A stretch of 64,000 bases of DNA from NCBI GenBank assembly GCA_040880125.1, contig JBBDJB010000046.1, positions 1 through 64,000 of the forward strand, read 5' to 3'. Positions 43,667 through 52,297 of this stretch are shown here, piece after piece. The notes under the pieces are model-generated. The model was not told the DNA's origin, made no database searches, and saw only the letters and a list, made by a program, of their open reading frames with translations. The DNA comes from JBBDJB01 sp040880125. GTDB lineage: Bacteria; Planctomycetota; Planctomycetia; Pirellulales; JBBDJB01. Every line of letters begins with the position of its first letter. Position 1 is the stretch's first letter. The position numbers and the translations under genes are program-made.

Positions 43667-46600
43667 TCACTCGTCCACGCGAGACAGAAAGGCTCCGGCG
43701 GAGAAGCCGCAAAACATCGCCAGATCCTGCTCGGCCGATTGCACGAAGGTCGCCGGAGTGTCCGCGGCCTGGAGCCTTTGGCTGCGGGCGGCCACGCGGC
43801 GCATGGCGGGGATCGCCGCTTGCGCGGACTCCCCCATCAGCTCGACCGTCCGGGCCGCGTGCAGGACGACGTTCAGATCGTCCGATGCGAGCGCGTCGAT
43901 CAACACCGGTACCGCGCGTTCCGCCTCGCCATGTCGGCCGAGCGCCCCGGCCGCAGCGATCCGCATCGCCGGGATTGAATCTTCCAATCGGCTGGATAGC
44001 GCCTCGTGTGCCGCGGGCGAAAGCTTTTCCCGGGCGGCCAGGCCGACGGCTCCCCAGTAGCGCACCGCCGGGCGTTCTTCTTCGAGATTTGCCAACAGCC
44101 CTGATTCGTCCGCGACGCCGACCGCCGCGGCGGTTTCATGCAGTGCCTCCAACTTCAAATCCCGCTCGCGCGCCGCCTCCCAGGGCGTGGTGCCGGCGAA
44201 CACCTCCCACGCATGCGACTCGGGAAAGAAGCCCAGGTCGCGCGTCTCGCGGAGGTGCCGGCGATGTGCAGCGCGCATCCGCTCGAGGATCGCCGTGTGC
44301 TGCGGAGAGCCGGCCAGGTTGGTGAGATTCAGCGGATCGTGGGGGCAATCGTACAGCTCTTCGGCCGGCCGCGTCGGTCCGGCGAAGTGCCACTGGGCGT
44401 CGGTCATCCGCTCACGACGTGCGAGCCGGTAGAACTCGTGGCGGATCTCGCCCAGGTCCGGCCAAGCCGTCGGCTGGTTGTAGCTCAGGTGCGGCATGTA
44501 GTTGCGGATGTAGAGATACCGCTCGTCGCGCACTGACCGGGCCGTGTCCAGCGCCTCGTCGACTCGATCGCGATGGCCGTATACGTACTCCCGCGGCGGT
44601 GCGGCTTCGCTTCCCAAGAATGCCTGGCCCTGCATCCACTCAGGCGCGTCGACTCCGGCCAGTGCCAGCACCGTCGGTGCAAAATCGACGAAGCTCACCA
44701 GCCGGTCGACCGTCTGGCCGGCTGCGGCCGGAGCCAGGTGCCGGTAGCGCTCGGGAAAGCGGATCACCAGTGGGACGTGCATGCCGGTATCGAGCAGCGC
44801 CCGCTTGTGCCGCGGCAGGCCGGAGCCGTGATCGGAGTAGAAGAACACAATCGTGTCGTCGGTCAGGCCGTCTTCGTCGAGTTGCCGAAGAATCTCGGCC
44901 ACCTCTTGGTCCATCACGGTGACGCAGTCGTAGTATCGGGCGAGCGTGCGGCGCACGAGCGGCGTGTCCGGGTAGTAGGGCGGCACGGGTGCGGCGGCGG
45001 GATCGTGAATCTGATCCTCGCTCAGGCGGCTTTGCACTTCCTGCTCGAAGCGCTCCCGAGGCCACACCATCGTGCGGCTCTGGTGCGAAGTCATCAGATT
45101 GAACACGCTGAAGAACGGCTGATCGGGCCGCGGCCGTTTCCGCCAGTGTGCGGTTGCGGAACTTTCGTCCCACGAGGCGGCGATAATCCGCTGCGTGTCG
45201 GCCGTGTTGTAGTCGGTCTTTTCGTTGTTGGTCGTGTAATAGCCTCGCTCGCGCAGTAGGGCCGGAAAGCCGTTCATGAAATCGGGAATCGGAAAAGCGG
45301 AGCGCATCTGGTGCGTGCCCAAGGACGGCGCATAGCAGCCGGTGATCAGGCTCGAGCGCGCGGGCGAGCAGACCGGGGCCGTCGCGAACGCGCGAGTGTA
45401 GCGGACGCCCTCGCGAGCTAGCCGGTCGATGTGGGGCGTGACGGCGTAGTCGTCACCGTAGCAGCCGAGCGTCGGGCTCAGATCATCGGCCGTGATCCAG
45501 AGGATGTTGGGACGAACCGCCGGGGCCGTCGCGGCACTGCTGGCGGGGCCTACAGTGGCACCCGCGCCCGGCTGTGAGTTCGCGCTGTTACTAGAGGGCT
45601 CCTCGCCGCGGGTCAGCCAGTCGAGCGAGAAGCGTTTGAAAATGATCTTCTCGTAGGCGTTCTCGTCGCCGCCTTCATACAGGCAGCCGATCGAGCCGTC
45701 CGGCAGCACCGCCAGGCACGAATAGGCGGACGTGCCTTCGTGCAGCAGCCGCGAGACGGGCCACGTCTCTCCGGCGTTGCGACTCAGTCGCACGGTCAGT
45801 CGGTGCCGCGTGGATGTGGACGCCGGATTGGAGAACAGCAGCCGGTCGCCCGCGGCGCCTTCGACCGGTGGTAGACGGATCAGGCTCGCTTGGCATACCG
45901 GCTCGATGAGCGTCTCGTCAAACCGCAGCTCGGACCAGGTTTGCCCACCGTCGTCGCTGACGGCGACCGCTCGCATGCCGCCTCGCTGCGGCACGCCGCC
46001 CTCGCGAGCCCAGTAGTTTCGCATGTTGATCATCAGTCGGCCGTCGCTCAACTCGACGACCTGGCATTCGTCCGTGTGGGGAGCGACCGACTGGCCGACT
46101 TTCCACGACTGGCCGCCGTCGTCGCTATAAAACACATGCGACATCTTCACATCGCGGCCGTCGACTTGCTCGCGGTGATCGCAGGGGATGACCAACCGCC
46201 CGGCGTGCTCGCCGTGTTGCATTTGAATGCCCACGCCCGGCCCGGTGGCATACCAGCTCCAGCCCTCTGGCTTCACGCTGGCGGTAATCTCGCGCGGCTG
46301 GCTCCACGTCTGGCCGTCGTCATCGCTGTAGGTGACCAGCACGTGGTCGTTGTTGCGGCAGAAGGGGAGCCAGATACGGCCGGTCGACTCGTCGATTACC
46401 GGACAGGGATTGCCGATGGTGACCGCCGCGTCCCCGCCTTCTTCGTACACGAGCCGGGCCGGCTGCCAGGTCTTCCCGCCGTCGGTCGAGCGTCGCAACA
46501 AGAGATCCAGATTGCCGTGATCGGAGCGGCTCGACTTGCGGCCTTCGCAAAAGGCCAGCAGCGTCTCTTCGCGCGTCGCGATCAACGCCGGGATGCGATA

Positions 46601-46774
46601 GGTGTGGTAGTCCTCGGTACCGCTTGCGAAGACGACGCTAGCGACCGGATCATCGGATGGTCTCTCGGCCGCGTCGTCCTGAGCGCGGACGCCTGCCGGC
46701 GTGAAGCACGCCGCAGCCAACGCCGCCGCCAACAGCAGGTGTTTCGTCAAAGATCGCCAAACCGAGATGGTCAT
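43667..46774 (-). CDS. Sialidase-sulfatase fusion with HEAT-like C-terminus
   Basis: 1035 residues. Signal peptide to about residue 32. Sialidase-type six-blade propeller: YRIP at 59-62 (arginine of the triad), Asp boxes STDGGKTW, SDDDGQTW, SDDGGQSW and SDDGGQTW. A linker (about 405-435), then a type I sulfatase: NILWITADDLSPTLGC, CSPAR near 468 with the formylglycine cysteine, and VFFYSDHGSGLPRHKRALLDTG. The last 130 residues are HEAT-like helices (LANLEEERPAVRYWGAVGL). It could remove sulfate and sialic-acid-like sugars from the same glycan; activities are inferred from motifs. Confidence 0.88.
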   Translation of the reverse strand: MTISVWRSLTKHLLLAAALAAACFTPAGVRAQDDAAERPSDDPVASVVFASGTEDYHTYRIPALIATREETLLAFCEGRKSSRSDHGNLDLLLRRSTDGGKTWQPARLVYEEGGDAAVTIGNPCPVIDESTGRIWLPFCRNNDHVLVTYSDDDGQTWSQPREITASVKPEGWSWYATGPGVGIQMQHGEHAGRLVIPCDHREQVDGRDVKMSHVFYSDDGGQSWKVGQSVAPHTDECQVVELSDGRLMINMRNYWAREGGVPQRGGMRAVAVSDDGGQTWSELRFDETLIEPVCQASLIRLPPVEGAAGDRLLFSNPASTSTRHRLTVRLSRNAGETWPVSRLLHEGTSAYSCLAVLPDGSIGCLYEGGDENAYEKIIFKRFSLDWLTRGEEPSSNSANSQPGAGATVGPASSAATAPAVRPNILWITADDLSPTLGCYGDDYAVTPHIDRLAREGVRYTRAFATAPVCSPARSSLITGCYAPSLGTHQMRSAFPIPDFMNGFPALLRERGYYTTNNEKTDYNTADTQRIIAASWDESSATAHWRKRPRPDQPFFSVFNLMTSHQSRTMVWPRERFEQEVQSRLSEDQIHDPAAAPVPPYYPDTPLVRRTLARYYDCVTVMDQEVAEILRQLDEDGLTDDTIVFFYSDHGSGLPRHKRALLDTGMHVPLVIRFPERYRHLAPAAAGQTVDRLVSFVDFAPTVLALAGVDAPEWMQGQAFLGSEAAPPREYVYGHRDRVDEALDTARSVRDERYLYIRNYMPHLSYNQPTAWPDLGEIRHEFYRLARRERMTDAQWHFAGPTRPAEELYDCPHDPLNLTNLAGSPQHTAILERMRAAHRRHLRETRDLGFFPESHAWEVFAGTTPWEAARERDLKLEALHETAAAVGVADESGLLANLEEERPAVRYWGAVGLAAREKLSPAAHEALSSRLEDSIPAMRIAAAGALGRHGEAERAVPVLIDALASDDLNVVLHAARTVELMGESAQAAIPAMRRVAARSQRLQAADTPATFVQSAEQDLAMFCGFSAGAFLSRVDE

Positions 46775-46843
46775 GCTCGTAGCTCCAAGTCCTCAATTTC
46801 GGTTGGTGCGGCTGGCCTTGCATGATCGCGTGGGCTACGCAAT

Positions 46844-47761
46844 TCAATCGGCCTTCAGCCCGACCGGCTTGCCGTCGAGCTTCCACTCCGGGTCGAGCTC
46901 TACACCCAGGTGCGCAAGTGCCGTGGCGGCGATGTCGACCTGGTAGGTCGGCTGCTCGATCTTGCCCCGCGCGGCGGACGGCCCGCTCGCCAAGAGCCAG
47001 ATGATGCGGATCTCCGGCACGTTATGGCCCTGGCCGTGGCCGGTGCCCTGGCCGCCGTGATCGGTGCAAGCGAGGATCAGCCAATCTTCGTGCGCGTACT
47101 TGTCGCGACTCCGCAGAGCGAGCAATAGCGTGCCGATGTGCCGGTCCACTCGCTCGATGGCCGCCATGTACTCGGGCACGGTAGGATGAAAGCCGTGTGC
47201 GTGGCCAGTCTCGTCGACCTGGCCCAGATAAACGAAAGCGGCGTCGACGTCTTCGTTGCGAAGCACTTTGCTGGCCGCTTTGGTCAGTTCGGCGTCGGCC
47301 TTGGTGTAGCCTTCGGCTCCCTCGGCTGGGAACACCTTATGGACATCCGACCCGGCACGGAGCAGTTCGAGCTGGCTCCAGTCGACGAACGACGCGGTCC
47401 GCGCGGCGGGCCGCTGCTCTTTCAACCGCACGAAGAACGGTGGAAAATCACCGAGCTTATGATCACGGAACTCGTTCTCGTGCACGCCATGCTTATCGGC
47501 CCAAACGCCGGTCAGCAGGTTCGACCAGCCGGGCCCGCTAATCGTCTCCTGCTTCTGGTAGCGCTCCGGCAGGATATCCGTATCATCGGCCATGGCTCCG
47601 TGGGCGATCAGCTCGTCGAAGTTCGGCGTCTCGGCGGCACGCAGGGCGTCGGTCCGCAACCCGTCGATGCCGATGAACAGCACCTTCTTCGCCTTCGGCT
47701 CCTGGGCGATGAGGTTCGGTGCAAAAACCAGCAAGAGCATGGCCATCGTCGCAGTTCGCAT
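46844..47761 (-). CDS. Alkaline-phosphatase-superfamily phosphodiesterase/pyrophosphatase
   Basis: 305 residues with signal peptide. Metal and nucleophile motifs: FIGIDGLRTDAL near 28-39, TISGPGWSNLLTGVWADKHGV with the Thr/Ser nucleophile, YLGQVDETGHAHGFHP and CTDHGGQGTGHG for metal binding. Family hydrolyses phosphodiesters or nucleotide pyrophosphates; the exact substrate is open. It precedes the sialidase-sulfatase gene by 69 bases on the same strand. Confidence 0.88.
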   Translation of the reverse strand: MRTATMAMLLLVFAPNLIAQEPKAKKVLFIGIDGLRTDALRAAETPNFDELIAHGAMADDTDILPERYQKQETISGPGWSNLLTGVWADKHGVHENEFRDHKLGDFPPFFVRLKEQRPAARTASFVDWSQLELLRAGSDVHKVFPAEGAEGYTKADAELTKAASKVLRNEDVDAAFVYLGQVDETGHAHGFHPTVPEYMAAIERVDRHIGTLLLALRSRDKYAHEDWLILACTDHGGQGTGHGQGHNVPEIRIIWLLASGPSAARGKIEQPTYQVDIAATALAHLGVELDPEWKLDGKPVGLKAD

Positions 47762-48066
47762 CGAAATTGGTCTCTCCGTTGGATTTATCGAGGTTCAGCC
47801 CACGGCACGGCGCGACTGCGCTGCGACGGGTGTCTTCATCGCCGGTACCGCGTCGACGGCGTCTTTCCGCGGACGATCCAGGCAGCCACGATCGCTGTTC
47901 TAAGCTCGATAGCAGGCGCAATCAAGCTAGCGCGGCCGGCAGGGCAGGGATGGCCTCAGAGAGATCGCCCAGCGGCGAGCCTTCGCTTCGGCCGGAGCGC
48001 CGAGCGGCACGAACTAGAAGGCGGCCGGCTAGCGGACCGCGCGAGTGTTTCCGGCGGCGGGCACGC
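47762..48066. other. Intergenic region
   Basis: About 300 bases between the phosphodiesterase start and the TPR gene stop, no gene, repeat or signal recognised. Confidence 0.4.
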
Positions 48067-48807
48067 TCAGTACCGGTTCAGGCGAGCCGGGTCAGCGACA
48101 AGGCGGGTATCCGTGGCGGGCGTCATCATGGTGGGGTGCCCCACCGCCGCGCGAAGGGTCGCCACGCGGGCGGCGACCTGCGGTTGAAACTGGTTCATCG
48201 CCAGCGAGCGCTCGTAATCGGCCAGGGCCTGCTCGGGCTCGCCCAGTTGCTCGCGGATGCGGCCCAGTGCGGCCAGCCCGCGCGAGTTCTGCGGTTCCAG
48301 TACGAGTGCCTCCTCGAGTTGCTTTTTGGCCGCCTGAACGTCGCCCTGCTCTTCCATCAACCGCGCCATTTCGATTCGCGGGGCGGCCAGCGCGGGACTT
48401 CGCTCGGACCAACCGTTCAGCAATCGCACGGCCGCGTCCTGCCGCCCGGTCTCGGACAGCAGAACCGCCAGACTGCGATAGCACTCGACGTGATCGGGAT
48501 CGCGGTCCAGGCACTGGTTGTACAGGCTCTCGGCCTGCTTCAGGTCGTCTTCCCCGCCATGAAGTTTGCCCATCTGGTGATACGTGGCCGCCAGATTGTA
48601 ATAACCGTCGGCGTGCGTGGGATCGCTGGCCACCGCCTGAATGAAACGGTTGGACGCGGCCGGGTAGTTGCCTTGCTGATACAGTCGCACGCCGTCGTTG
48701 TTGAGTCCGCTGGAGGCGAAGTTGCACCCGGCGGCAAATAACAGCGCCAGCGGAACGAGTCGGGCGACGGTCCGCGCGCTGGCATCGATAGCTGCTGCGA
48801 TCGGCAC
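48067..48807 (-). CDS. TPR-repeat lipoprotein
   Basis: 246 residues. Lipobox LLFAAGC with lipidation Cys C28, so it is anchored to a membrane. TPR units follow from about 36 to 215 (GVRLYQQGNYPAASNRFIQA, YYNLAATYHQMGKL, LAALGRIREQLGEPEQALADYE). It is likely an envelope assembly or protein-interaction scaffold. No direct partner is indicated. Confidence 0.85.
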   Translation of the reverse strand: MPIAAAIDASARTVARLVPLALLFAAGCNFASSGLNNDGVRLYQQGNYPAASNRFIQAVASDPTHADGYYNLAATYHQMGKLHGGEDDLKQAESLYNQCLDRDPDHVECYRSLAVLLSETGRQDAAVRLLNGWSERSPALAAPRIEMARLMEEQGDVQAAKKQLEEALVLEPQNSRGLAALGRIREQLGEPEQALADYERSLAMNQFQPQVAARVATLRAAVGHPTMMTPATDTRLVADPARLNRY

Positions 48808-49010
48808 GATTGAGAAGCCTCGCTCGACGAGAAAAGGGCGGTCAGAACGCCGGCGGCCCGGACGAACGGCCAGCCGCGGCTTGGCATCGGACGCGGAACC
48901 TTAGCGAGCGCGCGGACCGGACGCAAGACGAGTTGATCCGGGGCCGGTCAGGGGGTATTCCAACGCTTCCGCCGGGCATGTCGCGAGTTTGCGATGCTTC
49001 CGGCTCTCGT

Positions 49011-49045
49011 CCCCCTCTCCCTCAGGGAGAGGGCCGGGGAGAGGG
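49011..49045 (+). repeat. CTCTCCC/GGGAGAGGG repeat next to REP
   Basis: CCCCCTCTCCCTCAGGGAGA and GGGGAGAGGG pair. The REP follows 7 bases away. Confidence 0.78.
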
Positions 49046-49052
49046 TATTTCG

Positions 49053-49076
49053 CACAGACAGGAATGTCTGTGCCAC
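49053..49076 (+). repeat. REP palindrome (CACAGACA type), copy 6
   Basis: Exact consensus with CCAC tail. Confidence 0.85.
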
Positions 49077-49408
49077 CTTCTACGGAACTCTCAGGCACGG
49101 CTGTGAACGTCACAGGCGGCACGCAACTACTCTCCTGCCGCCGCAGCCGGCTTCTTTCGCCACTGGATGGGGCAATGGCCGCGCCAGGCCGCATATCCCG
49201 CCGCCCGCCTGGACTGCAGGCCCGTGCGTCCGGCAAGTCCCCTCGATGTGCAAGATCCGCACAATCCGTGCTGACTCGGCTAACCACCCATTTTCACTAG
49301 TCCGTCAATTTTACCCCGTCGGCGTCCCGATGACTTTGGCGGACAAGGATGTCTTGGGCCATCAGGTGCTACGGATCGCCAAAACCTGCGTTTGGGAGGT
49401 GAATCGGG

Positions 49409-49936
49409 GTGCCAACAAAGAAGAAAGCAGCCACGACCAAGTCGAAGTCGACGAAGAAGCCCGCCGCCAAGGCCCGCCGCGGCAAGTCGAGCCGAAAGAC
49501 GAAGACGGCCGCGACCCGCAAGTCCGCCAAAAGGGAGCCGGCGACGCTCGATCCGGAAATACCGGTCGACCAGCGCCGTAAGAGCGACCGTCGCCAGATG
49601 GCCGACCGCCGCACCGACGACGTCACCGTTGCGGTCGATCGCCGTAAACTGGAGCGTCGTGAGAAGGTCAGCCGCCGCCGCCAGATCGATCCGACCACCT
49701 GCGAGCGCGACTACACGGTCGAGGAGATCGAGTTCATGGCAGCCATGGACCAGTACAAGCGCACCAGCGGGCGGATGTTCCCCACCTGCAGCGAAGTGCT
49801 AGAAGTGCTCCACGACCTGGGCTACCGCAAGGTTGAAGCCGCGGCGGAAAATCCGGCGCCGGCAACCGAGGCCAAGCCGGCACCGGCGCAAGAGGAGGCA
49901 GCATCAGCAGACAGCCCGGCGAATTCGCTGGAGTAA
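49409..49936 (+). CDS. Basic DRR-rich protein with conserved C-terminal domain
   Basis: 175 residues from a GTG at 49409, with GGGAGGTGA at 49394-49402 as ribosome site. The first 45 residues are lysine/arginine-rich (KKKAATTKSKSTKK), probably nucleic-acid-binding and low complexity. DRR/RRR motifs recur in the middle (DRRQMADRRTDD). The C-terminal part EIEFMAAMDQYKRTSGRMFP and SEVLEVLHDLGYRK is a phrase I associate with planctomycete proteins of unknown function. No catalytic motif. Confidence 0.78.
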   Translation: MPTKKKAATTKSKSTKKPAAKARRGKSSRKTKTAATRKSAKREPATLDPEIPVDQRRKSDRRQMADRRTDDVTVAVDRRKLERREKVSRRRQIDPTTCERDYTVEEIEFMAAMDQYKRTSGRMFPTCSEVLEVLHDLGYRKVEAAAENPAPATEAKPAPAQEEAASADSPANSLE

Positions 49937-50043
49937 GAGATTCCGGCGTTTTCCGGAGAGGTGGTCTCTGACAATTTCATTCGCACGCGCCATTCCGGCC
50001 GCATAAACTGGGTTCTTCTCCGAAGCGATGGAGGGCGCCCACG

Positions 50044-52239
50044 ATGTTGCGTGTCATACTTGCGATCGTCCCCTTGCTGATCTGCGTTCCGGCGCATGCC
50101 GGCGGTCTGGCCTTTCGCCGACACGTGGTGAATGCCGATGCGACCTTCAGCGCGTGCGCCGCACTGGACGTGAATCATGACGGCAAACTCGACATCGTCA
50201 GCGGAGGCTTCTGGTACGAGAGCCCCAACTGGCAGCGGCACGTGGTGCGGGACGTCGAGATCATCCGCGGACGCTACGACGGGTTTGCCCATCAGCCGCT
50301 GGATGTGAACGCCGACGGCTGGACCGACATCGTCGAGGTCAACTACCGCAGCCGCAGCATCAAGTGGATCGAGCATCCGGGGCAGTCGCTCGGCCGGTGG
50401 ACGGCGCACGTCGTGGCGGAGCCCGGCCCGATGGAGACCGGCCGGCTGGCGGATATCGACGGCGATGGCCGCCTCGATCTGTTGCCCAACGGGGTACGCG
50501 ACGCCGCCTGGTGGGAGCTTTTGGCGCCCGGCGAATCGGATGCATCAGGGCCGCAATGGGTGCGGCACGAGTTGCCGCGTGAAGTGGCGGGGCATGGCAT
50601 CGGCTTTGGCGACATCGACGGCGACGGGCGTGGTGACATCGTCGGGCCAAGCGGCTGGCTGCAGGCGCCGGAGGATCGCCGCGGCGGCCGCTGGCGATGG
50701 CACGCCGAGTTCGATCTCGGTTCGGCCAGCATTCCGATTCTAGTGGTCGACGTGGATGCCGACGGCGATGCCGACCTGGTGTTCAGCCGCGCGCACGGCT
50801 TCGGACTCTACTGGTGCGAGCAGTCGACCGACGAAGCCGGCCAGCGGGCTTGGATTCGCCATGCCATCGACACGAGCTGGTCGCAGGCGCACTCGCCGCT
50901 GTGGGCAGACCTCGACGGCGACGGCCGCGGCGAACTGATCGTCGGCAAGCGGTATCTCGCCCACGAAGGCGCGGACCCCGGGGCCTACGATCCGCTGATC
51001 GTCTGCCGGTACCAGTTCGATCCCAAAGCTCGCACTTGGACGCGGGGCCTATTGAGCTGGGCCGAAGGCGTGGGGCTGGGCCTCGATCCGAAGGTCGTCG
51101 ATCTGGACGCCGACGGCGACTTGGATTTGGTGGCCGCCGGGCGGAGCGGCCTGTACTGGCTGGAGAACCTTTTGGAGGATCCAGCGGCCACTAGCGCGTC
51201 GGTCGCGCGATATGCGAACATGCCGGAGTACTCCAAGCATGCGCAGCTATTGCAAGTGAAGACCGAAAGTGCGGAACTGCGGCCCGTGACGACGCCCTTC
51301 GACTGGGGACTTCGCCGGGCGCACATCCTGGCCGGGCTGGAACGGGCGGCCGGGCCGCTGCCCGACCCGTCGCAGCGCGTGCCGCTGGACGTCGAACTGG
51401 TAGAGACGCGCACGGAGAACAACGTCAACCGGCGGAAGGTGCGCTTTGCCACCGAGCCGGGCAGGCACGTCGCCGCGCAGTTGCTCGTGCCGGCTGGCTT
51501 GCGGGGGAAAGCTCCGGCCGTGCTGTGTCTTTCCGATGAGCGCGCGCCTGGCGCGGCCGGGGAGGCGGGCGAGCCGGATGCCTCGAATCCCGAGGTGTTT
51601 CAGTTCGCGGTGAAGCTGGCCGAACGCGGCTACGTCGCCCTCGTGCCAGACGACCCGTGGCATCAGGAGACGGGTGCGCAGCCGGCGGCCGATTCCCCGC
51701 GCCACGCCAGCGGAACCAGCCGCGCGATCTGGAACAACCTCCGGGCGGTCGACCTTTTGGAGTCGCTGTCGGAGGTGGACGCCGAACGCATCGGCTGCCT
51801 GGGCCACGGTGCGGGCGGAGAGCTGGCCGTCATGACGGCGGCCTTCGATCAGCGGCTGGTGGCCATCGTCACAAGCTGCGGTATCACGTCGCTCGCCGAA
51901 ACGCCGCCGGAGGAGCTGGCCCGTTGGTCGGCACCGCGCCGCATGCCGCGGATAGCCACCGTGTACGAAAATGATCCAGCGAAGTTGCCGTTCGATTTTC
52001 ACGAGCTTGTCGCGGCCCTGGCCCCGCGGCCGGTGTATGTGATGGCCCCACTGCACGACCTGATTTGCGAAATCCGGGGCGCGCGGAACGTGTTGCAAGC
52101 GGCCGCGGAAGTATACAACTTGCATAACGTGCCGCAGAATCTGCACTCGTCGCACCCCGATACCGGCCGCGAACTGCACGAAGCGGAAATCGACGAAGCA
52201 CTTGCGTGGCTGGACCGGCAATTGCGGCCGGAGCGTTAG
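50044..52239 (+). CDS. VCBS/EF-hand-repeat protein fused to an alpha/beta-hydrolase lacking its Ser
   Basis: 731 residues with signal peptide. Seven FG-GAP/VCBS-type repeats with calcium loops such as DVNHDGKLDIVSGG, DIDGDGRLDLL and DLDADGDLDLV occupy about 25-370. The C-terminal part (about 450-730) is an alpha/beta-hydrolase of the acetyl-xylan-esterase/dienelactone-hydrolase kind: the nucleophile elbow GHxxGG is GHGAGG at 587-592, so position 589 is Gly where Ser or Cys should be. The His region is HPDTG rather than the usual HDFP. The product may be a non-catalytic binding protein. Start by GGAGGG before ATG 50044. Confidence 0.85.
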   Translation: MLRVILAIVPLLICVPAHAGGLAFRRHVVNADATFSACAALDVNHDGKLDIVSGGFWYESPNWQRHVVRDVEIIRGRYDGFAHQPLDVNADGWTDIVEVNYRSRSIKWIEHPGQSLGRWTAHVVAEPGPMETGRLADIDGDGRLDLLPNGVRDAAWWELLAPGESDASGPQWVRHELPREVAGHGIGFGDIDGDGRGDIVGPSGWLQAPEDRRGGRWRWHAEFDLGSASIPILVVDVDADGDADLVFSRAHGFGLYWCEQSTDEAGQRAWIRHAIDTSWSQAHSPLWADLDGDGRGELIVGKRYLAHEGADPGAYDPLIVCRYQFDPKARTWTRGLLSWAEGVGLGLDPKVVDLDADGDLDLVAAGRSGLYWLENLLEDPAATSASVARYANMPEYSKHAQLLQVKTESAELRPVTTPFDWGLRRAHILAGLERAAGPLPDPSQRVPLDVELVETRTENNVNRRKVRFATEPGRHVAAQLLVPAGLRGKAPAVLCLSDERAPGAAGEAGEPDASNPEVFQFAVKLAERGYVALVPDDPWHQETGAQPAADSPRHASGTSRAIWNNLRAVDLLESLSEVDAERIGCLGHGAGGELAVMTAAFDQRLVAIVTSCGITSLAETPPEELARWSAPRRMPRIATVYENDPAKLPFDFHELVAALAPRPVYVMAPLHDLICEIRGARNVLQAAAEVYNLHNVPQNLHSSHPDTGRELHEAEIDEALAWLDRQLRPER

Positions 52240-52297
52240 GAGACCATGTCTTCGGATCCACCACTTGGGGCACCGATCGCTTCTAGGAGATTGAGCA

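Larger units (their letters stand above)
48808..49408. other. Intergenic region with REP
   Basis: About 600 bases. It contains a CTCTCCC repeat (49011-49045) and a REP palindrome (49053-49076). Otherwise no gene seen. Confidence 0.5.
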
